Source: Gordius sp. MW1 (taxonomy: Eukaryota; Nematomorpha; Gordioida; Gordea; Gordiidae). Taken from it: DNA of 64,000 nt. The position numbers and the translations under genes were made by a program. The notes under the pieces are model-generated. The model did no database searches, was not told where the DNA came from, and saw nothing but the letters and a program-made list of their open reading frames with translations. Shown piece after piece: positions 52,564 through 63,460 of this stretch (within the stretch, counting starts at the first letter, position 1; each line of letters starts with the position of its first letter). Location of the stretch: the NCBI GenBank assembly GCA_964036665.1, contig OZ038527.1:27129901-27193900 (forward strand), written 5' to 3'.

Positions 52564-54357
52564 TTAAGCGAAACCTTGAGGGTATCTGACAGTTGGAACC
52601 GATACTCTTTTGTATGGAAGTATGTTGTCTTCTGAAATCGCTGCTGGATCTGGTCGTTTGACTACTCTCATATGGTCGGCGTGTTTTACTTGAGTTTTGT
52701 CACCCAATTGTACGTCATAGGTCAGGTAACTATTTTTCGTAAGGACTTGACCTTCTCTCCAACCTGGAGATCTGTCATTTTGTACCCAAACTTTTTGATT
52801 TGGAGCAAAATCACGGTATTCCAGGCCCCGGTTCCTGTAATACTTTTGTTTCCAAACGGAATCACTGATTTTCTCCTTCCGTGTCCATTTTAATTGGTCA
52901 AGAGTTGTTCGAAGTCTTCTATTGAACATACCTTCCCCCGGACTAATACCAGTGGTGGTATTTACCGTCGTTCGCATATTAAATAAAACTTGTAATAAAT
53001 TTTCACGATCGTTTAGGCCTTGTCTCCTTCCCGCAAAAAATTTGTTGTTTATGGTCCTTATATATCTTTCTGCTAGGCCGTTCGTTCTAGGGTGGTACGG
53101 TGCGCCCCGAAAATGTCGAATTCCATTTCTTTTGCAGAAAGTTGTAAATTCATCTGATGTGAATTGAGGACCATTGTCACTTACTATATAACGGGGAAGC
53201 CCAAATCTGCAAAACAAAACTCGTAGATTATAAATAATGTTAGATGTGTTGATTTGTTTTATAACCATAACTTCAGGCCATTTAGTGAGGGCATCAATGC
53301 AAACCAGCCAATAATTATTTGATATTGGCCCCGCCAAATCAATGTGAATCCTTTCCCATGGTTTGTTGGGAATATTCCAGCTGGACATTGGTACTTCTTT
53401 CGTTAAAGGCCTACCTTCTTGACAATTATTACAACCATTTACAAATTGTTCTATATCATTGTCCATGTTGGTCCAAAATACATAGTATCTCCCTGAAGAT
53501 TTCATCGCTCCAATCCCAGGGTGCCCATTATGTAGTATATTTAAAACCTGTGACTTTAAACCAGAAGGAATAATAATTCTATTATTGAAATATAGTAGGT
53601 TATCTTCAAATGATATAAAATTCTTTAAATCAGAATATTTTTTAACTTTATCGTTAGAACTATCTCCTTGCCAATTATTTTGAAATAATTTAATAACTTC
53701 TTTTAAAATATCGTCTTTTAAAGTTTCGTTAATCAAAGTTTTTCTATTAATTGTTAAGTCATCAATTAGATTTAATTTAATTATTTTATCTTCAAGTTCC
53801 TCTTCTGGATCATAATAATTTGAAACTGGAATTAACCTTGATAAAGCGTCGGCACATTTATTTGAGGATCCCGGCATATATTTAATATCAAAATTATAGT
53901 GCATAAGTTTTGTAGCCCATCTGACTAAGCGATTATTTGTTACTTTACTCAAATCCCTATTAGGACCAAAAATTCTTTCCAAGGGGCGGTGGTCTGTAAT
54001 TAATGTAAATTTCCTACCGTAAATGTATTCGTGAAATTTTTGTATAGCAAACATGATTGCGGCAGCTTCTCGGTCAATAACCGAATAATTACGCTCAGCT
54101 GGACTAAGTGTCCGAGATGTGAAAGCAATCGGTCTTTCATGTCCGTTAAAAAATTTATGTGAAATAACAGCTCCTAAACCTGTTTCGGAAGCGTCGCATG
54201 AAATTATAATAGGTATATTATTTTGATATGGAATTATTGTTTTATCTGTTGAGATTAAGTTTTTTATATTGTTAAATGCCTGTTTTTCTGTTATAGTCCA
54301 ATTCCATTTGACTTTAGTAGATGTTAATTTATACAAAACTGAACTTTTAGATTGCAA
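52564..54357 (-). CDS. Gypsy pol, C-terminal part: RNase H and integrase
   Basis: Frame of 597 codons that continues the gag-pol frame after a frameshift. RNase H motifs come first (SCDASETGLGAVISH, ITDHRPLERI, ADALSRL). The integrase follows: HHCC zinc binding (HNGHPGIG, then CNNC), the core aspartates in HIDLAGPI and VSDNGPQFTSDEF, and the glutamate in NGLAERYIRT. A C-terminal segment with DHMRVVKRPDP ends at TAA 52566-52564, next to the polypurine tract. No ATG begins this frame; it makes sense only as part of the upstream polyprotein. All catalytic residues I can check are intact. Confidence 0.93.
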   Translation of the reverse strand: MQSKSSVLYKLTSTKVKWNWTITEKQAFNNIKNLISTDKTIIPYQNNIPIIISCDASETGLGAVISHKFFNGHERPIAFTSRTLSPAERNYSVIDREAAAIMFAIQKFHEYIYGRKFTLITDHRPLERIFGPNRDLSKVTNNRLVRWATKLMHYNFDIKYMPGSSNKCADALSRLIPVSNYYDPEEELEDKIIKLNLIDDLTINRKTLINETLKDDILKEVIKLFQNNWQGDSSNDKVKKYSDLKNFISFEDNLLYFNNRIIIPSGLKSQVLNILHNGHPGIGAMKSSGRYYVFWTNMDNDIEQFVNGCNNCQEGRPLTKEVPMSSWNIPNKPWERIHIDLAGPISNNYWLVCIDALTKWPEVMVIKQINTSNIIYNLRVLFCRFGLPRYIVSDNGPQFTSDEFTTFCKRNGIRHFRGAPYHPRTNGLAERYIRTINNKFFAGRRQGLNDRENLLQVLFNMRTTVNTTTGISPGEGMFNRRLRTTLDQLKWTRKEKISDSVWKQKYYRNRGLEYRDFAPNQKVWVQNDRSPGWREGQVLTKNSYLTYDVQLGDKTQVKHADHMRVVKRPDPAAISEDNILPYKRVSVPTVRYPQGFA

Positions 54358-56360
54358 ATTTGGAATAAAACTTCCAAGATAGTTACTAGACCAAGGAATG
54401 ATTTTAATTCTTTGCGATTAGTTGGTTCTTTAAATTTTTTAATTGCCTCCACCTTATCTTCACTAGGGTGAATGCCATTAGCATCTATCGTATGGCCCAA
54501 AAATTTAACAGATTTTTTGAACAATTGTAATTTGTTTAGGGATGTTGTTAATCCGGCATTTTTAATTAAATTTAGTGTTTCTAGTAAATTTTTATTATGA
54601 TCTTCCTTGTTTTTTCCACTTATTATAATATCATCCATAAAAACACTTACGCCTTTTAAGCCTTTGAGCAAATTTCTCATATAACGGTGAAAAATTATTG
54701 GCGCTGTTGTTAAACCGAAAGGAAGCCTTAAATATTGAAAATACCCTATATGTGTGGCTATGTTTAACAATTTTGAACTTTCCTCCGAAACTTGTAATTG
54801 CAAAAATGCATCTTTTAAGTCAATAATCGAAAATATTTTACCACCCGATATTTCATTCGCGACGTCCTTGAACGTTGGAAGAAGATCGTTATCCTTTGAT
54901 AGATACTTATTTAACGTCACTCTGAAGTCACCACATATACGGACGTCACCGGATTTCTTCCTGATGTTAACCGTAGGTGTTGCCCATTTGATTGGAGTTG
55001 TGGTTGGATCGATTTTTCGAATAACCCCTTCACTTTCTAAACGTTTCAATTCTCTTTCGATAGCTTGACGCATTGGAAATGGTACCCGTCTCGCCATGTA
55101 GCTTATGGGACATGCTGTTTTTTCTACTTCAATCACGACTTTAAGGTCTTTAACTTTACCCAATTTTTGACTAAAAACTGTTGGAAACTGTTTAAAAATA
55201 TCGTCTTCCGTTAAATATTTTTCTTTATCGGAAATAACATTTAATTTAATGATTGGTGGAAGTGATAATTTGTATTTAATAATGTGAGGGATACCGAAAA
55301 TCAAATTTCCTTTACCTTTAATAACATGTACATCTATGACATGTGATTCATTGTTAACTTCTACCTTGGCACTGCATTTCCCCAAAGTTTGAATTTTGGT
55401 TTTGCCATAACCATATATCTCCGAACCCGGTGTTAGTGGTGGTTTTCCTATGCTACGCCACGTTGGTTCATCTATAACTGTGCAAGCGGCCCCCGTATCG
55501 AATTGAAACGTATATGGTCTCTCATTGATCAAAACATCAATCTCCGCTTTTGTTGTCTCGTCTTTGTTTTTGAGAGCGGATATGTCTCTTGGCGGAAAAG
55601 GAGGATTGTTTCTTGGAGGAAAAGGAGGATTCCACCTGCAATCTCGGGCCAGATGATTTGCTCTTCCACACCTATAACATACGACTTTCGTGTTCCTAAA
55701 AGTGCTAAAATTAGGAACATTTTTAGAAAAATTATTATTCCAATTCCCGAATGTTTTATCCTGTCGTAATTTATTTATATCCAATTCGTTGGACGTTTCA
55801 CCTTCAATTGATGAAAGAGCCAGCGCTAAATTTACGGTTTCATCAAACGTTATGTTACCTAAGGGGTATTTGGCCCTTAATTCAATATTTAGTCTAGGTA
55901 ATTTGACCCCAAGGATAAAAATATCACGTAAAATTTCGTCAGTTGGTAAATTATATTTGCATCGGTTTATAATATTTTTAAGTTTTATTGAAAAATCTAT
56001 TATACTCTCGCTAGTTCTCTCCAATTTAAATAATATTTCTCTGTAATGGTAAATTGAATTTTTATCTGAATATATCCTTATCAAAGATTCCTTTATTTCC
56101 TCATAAGTAACATTATCTACCTCCTTAGGATATATTTGGCTCCTAATTTTGCTCAAATGTAAACTTCCGATATAAGACAATAATACTATTTTTCTAAAAT
56201 CTCCTGTAATATTTCTAAGACGAAAAATTAATTCTAAATGATAAAGATAATCATCAATATTTTTTGTTGAATCATAAGGTGGTATATCTCTAACCCTATC
56301 AAGAGAATATCCAGAATCTAATTCGGATTTTGACCCAATGTCCGGCTTCTTCTCCGTCAT
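54324..56360 (-). CDS. Gypsy gag-pol, N-terminal part: gag, protease, reverse transcriptase
   Basis: 678 codons from ATG 56360-56358 (MTEKKPDIGSK). Gag region first, with a retrotransposon-gag core (RDIPPYDSTKNIDDYLYHLE), then a CCHC zinc knuckle CYRCGRANHLARDC. The protease active site is FQFDTGAACTVID. RT motifs follow: ICGDFRVTLNKYL, FSIIDLKDAFLQL, LPFGLTTAPIIFHRYM and the catalytic VFMDDIIISG. Gag and pol share one frame. After SFLGLV (about 54390) the frame shifts by one base and ends soon after, while the other frame carries on with RNase H. The shift may be a real mutation or a sequencing error. Confidence 0.95.
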   Translation of the reverse strand: MTEKKPDIGSKSELDSGYSLDRVRDIPPYDSTKNIDDYLYHLELIFRLRNITGDFRKIVLLSYIGSLHLSKIRSQIYPKEVDNVTYEEIKESLIRIYSDKNSIYHYREILFKLERTSESIIDFSIKLKNIINRCKYNLPTDEILRDIFILGVKLPRLNIELRAKYPLGNITFDETVNLALALSSIEGETSNELDINKLRQDKTFGNWNNNFSKNVPNFSTFRNTKVVCYRCGRANHLARDCRWNPPFPPRNNPPFPPRDISALKNKDETTKAEIDVLINERPYTFQFDTGAACTVIDEPTWRSIGKPPLTPGSEIYGYGKTKIQTLGKCSAKVEVNNESHVIDVHVIKGKGNLIFGIPHIIKYKLSLPPIIKLNVISDKEKYLTEDDIFKQFPTVFSQKLGKVKDLKVVIEVEKTACPISYMARRVPFPMRQAIERELKRLESEGVIRKIDPTTTPIKWATPTVNIRKKSGDVRICGDFRVTLNKYLSKDNDLLPTFKDVANEISGGKIFSIIDLKDAFLQLQVSEESSKLLNIATHIGYFQYLRLPFGLTTAPIIFHRYMRNLLKGLKGVSVFMDDIIISGKNKEDHNKNLLETLNLIKNAGLTTSLNKLQLFKKSVKFLGHTIDANGIHPSEDKVEAIKKFKEPTNRKELKSFLGLVTILEVLFQICNLKVQFCIN

Positions 56361-56412
56361 CTTGATTGATAATTGCTAGTTAGGTGTGGAAGGGTTTTTC
56401 CTCGTCGCCAGT

Positions 56413-56699
56413 TGTAACGAAGTGGCCGGGGGTATTGTCCTAAACCATACACTAAATCAGGAGACAGAGACAGAGAGGCACAGAGAGACTCTTTTATTAA
56501 ATAAACACGGCTTTTTATAGATAACTGCGAGTAATAATTATAAAGAAGGACATACATAATCAAATAAGAGATACCAAGTACGGTGTAAACTAAGGTGTAT
56601 TCAAATGGCTACGAGTATAATCAAATGTCTGTGACCGCGCTCAAGTATAGTAAAAACGCGTGTATTCAAAAAGGCTACCTTGAATACTACTCCATTACA
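56413..56699 (-). repeat. 5' LTR of the Gypsy element
   Basis: 287 bp, read as identical to the LTR at 52265-52551. The right-hand target duplication ATAAT follows at 56700-56704. Confidence 0.97.
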
Positions 56700-56944
56700 A
56701 TAATGTAATTGACAAATTAAAGTGCGATTTATGAATTGATACCACAGATTTTAATTTATAAATTTATCTGAATGATTTATAATAGTGATTTAAAAATAAC
56801 AAAATCGGGTGGCAAAAAAATTTAAAATATTTAGTTGTGCAATTTAACCATTTAATAAATTTAAACCTACTTTTATTTTGGTTTATTATATTTATGGAGT
56901 TTAAATTAATAAATAACTAAATAATTATTATCTACCATAGGGTT

Positions 56945-57230
56945 AATCCCTAAGTATCATAAGAATGTGTTGAATCTTATTTGGCCTTATAAATAAATAT
57001 CTCGCTTAGAATGTGACTAGAAAATTAACCATGGCATACAGATAAGCTCTAACAAGAGCGAAAATGTCTGTTATCATTTTCGAGTCACATGCTAAAAAAG
57101 ATAGGAATATTATAGTCAAGCTATAATCTAATTAAAATTGCCGATAGATGGCTTAAAATGTACTTTTAAGTTAATTGCTGCACTCCTAAATGGGGTTTTC
57201 ATTATATCTTCAAAATATTTAGATGTTATA
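56945..57230. mobile_element. Stem-type MITE (inverse orientation)
   Basis: Carries CTCGCTTAGAATGTGACTAG, TCGAGTCACATGCTAAAAAA, AATTGCCGATAGATGG and GGGGTTTTCATTATATCTTC, the same words as the copies at 28.1 and 45.4 kb in reverse order. Confidence 0.65.
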
Positions 57231-58182
57231 CCTAAACCTCAATTTGCCAAAAGGCCAAATTTTTGATTTTTTTATTGTGCTAACAATATTTTAAAATCAT
57301 ATAAAAAATGAACTCTATTTTTTTAACTATATATTGAGTAGTTATAAAAGAATATAATCATTTATGTGTGAAATACCTTGGCTTAAAATGTTGTTATTAA
57401 TAATAATATTTTAATTTTTTTGTATAAAATTAAAATTTTATAATATAGGGCGATTGTGTTTTTCCTCCGCCATAAGGCACTTCAATTGTTTTACCCCCAA
57501 AGTGCACATGAATAATGCATGCGCGCCCTCCCAATTTTATCTCTCACATGCTAGGCGAAGCATAAACAACAAGAAAATAAATTGGGGGGGGGGGGGGGGT
57601 TGGTTAATTAAGCACGAATGAGGTGTGTGTATTGGCTAAAGGAGGGAACTAGGTTAGAACGGAGAATGTGCAGGGGAAAAAAGTGTGTATGTATCGTTCC
57701 CACTTATAACATAACTTGTAGATAAGGATGTATAAGGTTTGAAGACACGCAATAAAACAACCCCCTACCCAGCCCCATAAGTTTATCACACAACCTACAC
57801 TAACACTGTTATGGCACATTAGTATGTGCATGTAATGCATCCATAGGCTTTATGAAAATTTGCTAATATATAAATGGCTCTATAATCAAAAATACATACT
57901 AAATATCTAATATTTGTATACTAATAATATTTCAATATTTCTCAATAATAACGGCACACCTTTTGCATTAAATTTTATCTCTAGAAGAATTAAATGCACC
58001 CAAGCGAATCGTAGTCAATGTCAAGCATTGTTCAGACAAGTTAATTTGGGCAAAGATAGCAGATCAAGGGGGCCTCCTAACCGTTATGTGGGTATGCTCC
58101 CCAAATTGTGTTTAGGGAATTAGATAAAGACATATTCTTCGATCCATTGGAAATGGATATACAAAGAAAAGGACATATGGAC
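57231..58182. other. Gene-free region with a G-run
   Basis: Contains a run of 16 G (57584-57599) and otherwise AT-rich sequence. No exon recognised. Confidence 0.4.
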
Positions 58183-58660
58183 TGGCGACTTTTTGGGGAC
58201 GGGTTTTAACTTCCACATAGGAAAAGATCGCTCCGGGTATGAACGAGTTAATGGAGGCTGGCTATGGGCCTGGTCTGAAAAAACAAATAAGGGGAAAACA
58301 CTTTCCATGTATTTCAAGCATACGACATGGCTATCGTTAACATCAATTTTCAGAGACGCGAATCATATTGTGACTTATAGAAGTGGAAAGCATTTTAGTC
58401 AAATTGACTATTTGCTCATACGGCGGAAGGACTTATGGAGTTTAAGTATTGCAAGGTAATACCGGGAGAAAAAATCGCCAAACAACATCGTCCTCTTATT
58501 ATGGATCTTGACATAAGTACTCCCCGTAAGAAGAAAGGTTTATGAACCTCAGATTCGATACAAAAGGCTCATGGATATTCGACGAACGAAAAATGCCATT
58601 AAGATGTCTCTTAACTTTTGGGTGCAAGGGTGTGCTAGTGATGTAAAGTTGCTATAATGC
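58183..58660 (+). pseudogene. RTE-like retroposon, piece 1: endonuclease domain
   Basis: Open for about 260 bp: GTGFNFHIGKDRSGYERVNG, NGGWLWAWSEKTNKGK, IFRDANHIVTYRSGKHF and SQIDYLLIRRKDLWSL, then in another frame REKKSPNNIVLLLWILT. This is the C-terminal half of an APE-type endonuclease (N-x-H-V-G-K and Q-I-D-Y-L motifs). The next piece of the same protein type is at 60640. Confidence 0.85.
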
Positions 58661-59699
58661 TCCGACTTGGACGTATACAGATATATTGCACATGTGCTGC
58701 GACACGTAAGCTACTAGATCAATCGGGGTAAAATGCGTGAGGGGCTAAGTTGTAACAGCAAATACAAGCTCAAGCAGTTATGTATGTAGGCCTATTTAAC
58801 TTGAAATAGATAGCAGTTTTGTACGAGAAACTGTTGGAAGCAAGTTGCTTATTAAATCTGCCCAGCGAATTTGTTAATTACTTATGTGACATATCGCCTA
58901 TCCCCTTTTCACTATCTCTCATAGCGTAAAACGTTGTTCTTATCTTTGAAAGTTTTTCATTCAAATATTCATATGCGGTGATTTGTAAAAAAACTCACAC
59001 TTTTAATAAAATTATTACATTGCAACCAGGCTAAAAACCATAAAATAAAGTTAAACTAAAAATTTATTAGACCTGGGTGAGACAGAATATTCATAGATTT
59101 ATATTTAAAACAATGAAGCATATTTTTGGCATGTATAAAGAAGTAAATTTTGAAATCATTAAATAGATTTCAGCCATCTATATAAAATATTCCATAGAGC
59201 AAAATTTCCCACCTTTATAAACTTTGCATTGTGACCTGGACTAAAAATAATATGAAATTTAAATTTAGAAACATTAGGCCATATTAAAAATGTCAAAAAA
59301 TTTTGAACAATAAAACATAATTTCGCCATTTATAAAAAATAAATTTTAAAAATTACTTTAGATATATATTATGAAAATCGAAAAAAAATTAATTTGCACC
59401 TTTAATAAAATTATAACATTGACATTTGCCCTTAAAAACGATAAAATTTAAAGTTAAACCATTTTAAAATTGTCAAAAAAATTATTACCACCTGGGTGGG
59501 ACAGAATATTCAAAAATTCTTAAAACAATCATATTTTTGGCATGTATAAAAACATAAATTTTAAAATCTTTAAAAAGATTTTAACCATTCAAAATAAATA
59601 TTGCAGGAAAAAAATTTCGCACCTTTTATAAATCTTTGCGTTGTGACCTGGACTAAAAATATAATTCGTTCTAAAAAATATAAATTAATAACAAATAGC

Positions 59700-59943
59700 C
59701 ATTGGCGTAGGGAGGGGGTGGTTTACGGGTAAAAACCTCCCATGATTTTTAATTTATATAATTTTTATATTGTATTTAATAAAAATAAGAATTTTACTTT
59801 TAGTATTCTATTATTTTTACGCTATTTTCACTTTAAACTTTTAGGAAAAAAACATTTATTCAAAAAACAGTTACAAAAAAATTGACCTTGAATTTTATAA
59901 CCTCCCCCCCCCCTCTTGAGGAAATCCTAGTTAAGCCTATGTT
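59700..59943. mobile_element. G/C-run TIR element, inverse copy
   Basis: Ends ATTGGCGTAGGGAGGGGGTG and GGAAATCCTAGTTAAGCCTATG. Interior matches the left end of 28482-29346 in opposite orientation. Confidence 0.6.
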
Positions 59944-60002
59944 AATAGCCATAATTATAATGTGTTTAAAAGCAGTCACATTTACTGCCTCATATTAAAT
60001 TT

Positions 60003-60320
60003 TCTGTTCAAAAAGAAAGCTATTTAAAAAAGAAAGCTGAAATGCGCATGCCTAGCATTTGCACAGACCAATCAGATAGCTGCGCATTTATCTAATACTC
60101 ATGCGTATGCATTTAACAATTATTGCTGCACTATAAAACTTTAAGGGACAGGGTTAAAGTTCGGAGTAGTGTTTTAGGTCAGCGTTTTAGGTTAGGGTTA
60201 GGATTAGTTGATGCACATCAAATTCCCTCCCCATTTGAGATTTAATTTTAAAGGAGTTAGCAATCGTTAACCCTTTTTATAATGCGCATGCGTCACTGGA
60301 TTTCTTTTTGAATAAGAATC
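60003..60320. mobile_element. TIR element with TTCAAAAAGAAAGC ends and CCCTAA core
   Basis: Left CTGTTCAAAAAGAAAGCTAT and right, inverted, TTATTCAAAAAGAAATCC. The core has GTTTTAGGTTAGGGTTAGGA and CAAATTCCCTCCCCATTTGA, as in the elements at 14167, 40341 and 63141. Confidence 0.75.
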
Positions 60321-60639
60321 TATAAATTAAGTACAACATAACACGGATTAATTCATATGACCTAGAATTGTCGATCCGTTTATATGAATATATAATAGAT
60401 GAGATGCTATGAGCAGTTTAGAGAAGTTGCTTGCTCATAGCATTTGCTCATATGAAATCGGTTAATTAACTTATAATGCTGCTCAGGCACACATCTCTAT
60501 ACATTATTGTGTTTTTGCTACTACCCCTTCGCCTCTCGAGCATCTTCATCTGAGACATTAAAAGCCTCATGAGAGAGTAGGATATACAGCGCGTGTGAGG
60601 GGGCAAAACTCATAGTGCGCATTGCTCACTGGAGCGAAT

Positions 60640-61241
60640 TAACAACTGGTGTTGCAAAGGAACGTAGACAACTGGCACACGCTAACTAAGGACACTGTAT
60701 AAACAGGAATTCGGGTTCTAGGACAAACCAAAGGAGGCAAAGCTCTGAATAGGGAACTATGGTGGTGGGATTAATGAATTAGGGATTTCATTAAGAAAAA
60801 GAAAAATCTATAGACGGTGGCACAAATCGAAAAAGTGGAGGATATTAGGAATATACGGATGCAACGAGACCGCAAAAAAGGGCGTTGTAATTGCGAAATA
60901 CAGCCTACACCGAGATGGCAGATAAACTGAACCATAAAGGGAGCGATAGGCTAATGTAAATAGGCCAAGATAAATGAGAAGAAAAGTCGGGATGTCGAAG
61001 TTCTTAATAGTCAAAAACGAGATAGCCAAATCTTATTAAAGCTGAAGGAAGTGATGGAAAGGATATATCAAGGAACTTAGGGATATTGAAAAAGACAAAA
61101 ATTCTCTTCCTAAATTGATACAAATATAAGCATGGTCGAATTCACTCGGGAGGATGAAGTTTGGGCATAGATGAACAAGATGAAAAAGGAAAAGTGAATG
61201 GCCCAGATTAAATTTCTATGGAAGCCTGGGTCAGATGCCGC
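60640..61241 (+). pseudogene. RTE-like retroposon, piece 2: linker and start of RT
   Basis: Broken frames read GGKALNRELWWWD, then KGRCNCEI..., KSRDVEVLNSQK, LLKLKEVMERIY and EVWA-MNKMKKEKVNGPD, SMEAW. This is the region between endonuclease and RT, ending at the KMKNGKAVGPDEIP-like motif. Similarity stops at 61241, where a foreign insertion begins. Confidence 0.8.
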
Positions 61242-62589
61242 TAGAGACCTGCAAAATCAATTTTTTTAAGGCCCGGCCCGGGCCCGGAATTTAAAATGGG
61301 AGAAAATCAGGCCCGCCCCGAGCCCGAATTTTAGCATCTTTAAAAACAAGGCCCGTCGGCTTGGAATTTTTACATTTGCAGGAATTATATCAAACTCAAT
61401 TTTGGTAAAATTTTTAATTAGAAAATAAAACGCACATAATAAAATTATTCGATAATGGAAATATTTTGATGCAAAAAAACACAGGCATCAAAAATTTCCG
61501 CGTTTAAATTTGTTCTCCGGTCTTCATAAATCCGACCCGCTGACCAAAAACACCTCTCACTCGAGGCAGATGATGCAGGTGTTGAAGAACTTTAAAACAA
61601 GGGAGCTAAGCGCTAGAAATTGACCACTGTGGTCTTTCCACTACGCCTCTGGATTTCAAATCGAATATTTATAGTATTCGATTTGGATTCGAAAATTCTA
61701 TTTGAAAAAATATTCGATTCGAGAGTCGTCGAATATTAAAATAAGGCCTTTAAATTCAATTTGAAAAAAGTTTTAAAATTCAAATTCGATTCGAATATTT
61801 TTTAAGTTTTTTAATTTCTAAATATCGCTATAAATGAATTTATGCATAAAAATTCAAAGATTGAATATAAAAATATTAAAGGCAAAAAAGAAGAAATATC
61901 GATATTTTAGTGATTTTTTGTTTTTTATATAAAAAAACTTACATGATGAGATTGCAAGTTGCAAATTCAATGATTCATTATGGTCCCAAATCATTAACTT
62001 ATTTTTATTCTTCAGTATCAAAATTATCAAAATTGTCTCTAATTATAGATTTCGCCAAGATGGCATTAATCAGAGTTTATATATTTAGTTTACTCGTACA
62101 ACATGTTATTATCCTGTTTTATTATAAATCTAAAGTGTTTATGTATATAAATAAAATCTCGGGCTATATAATGCATAATAAAATATTTTATTTATAATTG
62201 AATGATTTAGGTCAAAGTTTAATGAATAAGTACAAGAGTAATAATAATCATTAATTAATAGTTGACGTAAAATGAATTTTTTTTAAATAAACCCCATATT
62301 CTATGTAAAGTGCTATTATATTTTGTATATGCTTACAAATTTTAAATTTAGTGATCGGGGAAAATAACTAATTTGCGAAAAGATGGAAGCAGTTTAATTA
62401 TTTTCGTCTTATATATTTAAAATAACTATCAAGTATAAATAAATTTTTGAACTTTTTTTAAAGATTCGAATCGGATTTTTAGATCTCAGCAGGTAAATAT
62501 TCGATTAATTCGTTTCGAATCGAATATTTCCCACAGGGGTACTTTTCACCATTCCAATATTTCTATTTTTTCTCGTTGATCTTTAACTC
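61242..62589 (-). mobile_element. hAT-like insertion in the retroposon
   Basis: Starts TAGAGACCTGCAAAATC and is flanked by a direct repeat ATGCCGC (61235-61241 and 62590-62596). On the minus strand, 61590-61480 reads SSERCFWSAGRIYEDRRTNL, the C-terminal hAT dimerisation motif. A second hAT-type element with TACGCCTCTGG ends (61642-62541) is inserted inside it. The right end does not match the left, so it may be rearranged. Confidence 0.7.
61642..62541. mobile_element. TACGCCTCTGG-ended element, second copy
   Basis: Begins TACGCCTCTGGATTTC and ends GGGAAATATTCGATTCG on the other strand, just inside CCACAGGGGTA. Shares end structure with 26055-27516 but lacks its transposase region. Nested in the hAT-like insertion. 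Confidence 0.65.
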
Positions 62590-62596
62590 ATGCCGC

Positions 62597-63140
62597 GAAG
62601 AGACACGATGACGAATCTCTTTGACAAGATATTGGTTGGAAGGTCACTTCCTAATCAACGGAGAGCAAAACAATTATAGACTTATTTAAAGGTAAAGGAG
62701 ACACTCAGGACGTGGCAATTACAGAGGTAACAAGCTAATTTACCACTCCTTAAAGATTATGCATAGGATTTATTAACAAGGCTAAACGAGGTGGACATAT
62801 CGGTTAACCAATTCGGATTTGTGGCCGGCAAATTCACAATCGACCCAATATTCGCATTAAGAGTATTGATGGCTAATTATGGTGAAAGAGAAGAGACCTA
62901 CATAATTTCATTATCAAGCTGGAGAAAGCTTATGGCACCCCTCGCGATTTAATATGGTGGTGCTTTAGAAAACAAAATATCCCAGACGCATATATACCTC
63001 TTATGAAAAATGTTTTTAAATCTAACTCATGCGTCAGGACTACTGTTGGAGACTCTAATCAACGATCTACTAAGCCCATTTTTATTATACATAATTATTG
63101 ATAAGATAACTAGAGACATTCAAAAGGCATCTCCTTGTTG
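62597..63140 (+). pseudogene. RTE-like retroposon, piece 3: RT core
   Basis: Reads, with frame changes, TNLFDKILVGRSLPN, then KGKGDTQD, LIYHSLKI, VDISVNQFGFVAGKFTIDPI, FALRVLMANYGE, then RDLIWWCFRKQNIPDAYIPL and TTVGDS. This is the finger-palm region of the RT. It continues directly from piece 2 if the insertion is ignored. Confidence 0.85.
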
Positions 63141-63450
63141 AATTGGGTTCAATAGCCACAGTCCAAAATGCCACACTGAATATCACGAAAAATTAAATCT
63201 CAAATGGGGAGGGAATTTGTTGTGCATCTAATCCTAACCCTAACCTAAAACGCTGACCTAAAACAACCCTGAACCTTAACCCTGTACCTTAAAGTTTTAT
63301 AGTGCAGCAATAATTGTTAAATGCATACGCATGCGCATTATTAAAATGCCCAGCTATCTGATTGGTCTGTTAAATGCATACGCATGCGCATTATAAAAAT
63401 GGAAATTATGCGCAGTGGTATTTTGGACTGTGGTATTTTGAAATGATACC
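63141..63450. mobile_element. TIR element with CACAGTCCAAAATRCCAC ends, 10-bp target duplication
   Basis: Ends GGGTTCAATAGCCACAGTCC and, inverted, GGTATCATTTCAAAATACC followed by CACAGTCCAAAATACCAC. The core has CTCAAATGGGGAGGGAATTT and CCTAACCCTAACC, and an internal pair of TAAATGCATACGCATGCGCATT words. A perfect 10-bp direct repeat CTCCTTGTTG flanks it (63131-63140 and 63451-63460). Confidence 0.9.
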
Positions 63451-63460
63451 CTCCTTGTTG

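Larger units (their letters stand above)
52265..56699 (-). mobile_element. Complete Gypsy-type LTR retrotransposon
   Basis: 4435 bp in minus orientation: 5' LTR 56699-56413, candidate primer-binding site TGGCGACGAGGA immediately inside (about 56410-56399), gag-pol 56360-52564, polypurine tract, 3' LTR 52551-52265. A 5-bp duplication ATAAT flanks it (52260-52264 and 56700-56704). Domain order gag, protease, RT, RNase H, integrase is that of Gypsy (Metaviridae-type) elements. No env. Identical LTRs imply a recent insertion. The polyprotein is split by one frameshift. Confidence 0.97.
58661..60639. other. Insertions separating retroposon pieces 1 and 2
   Basis: No gene. About 59040-59660 has words repeated twice at a spacing of roughly 420 bp (ACCTGGGTGAGACAGAATATTCA and ACCTGGGTGGGACAGAATATTCA; TTGTGACCTGGACTAAAAAT twice), so it is an old tandem duplication. 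Also two TIR elements listed separately. Confidence 0.55.

Noticed and set aside
57649-57840. A 63-codon minus frame with Trp/Gly-rich middle
   Set aside because: Isolated, no splice context, no similarity, and AT-rich flanks; chance frame.
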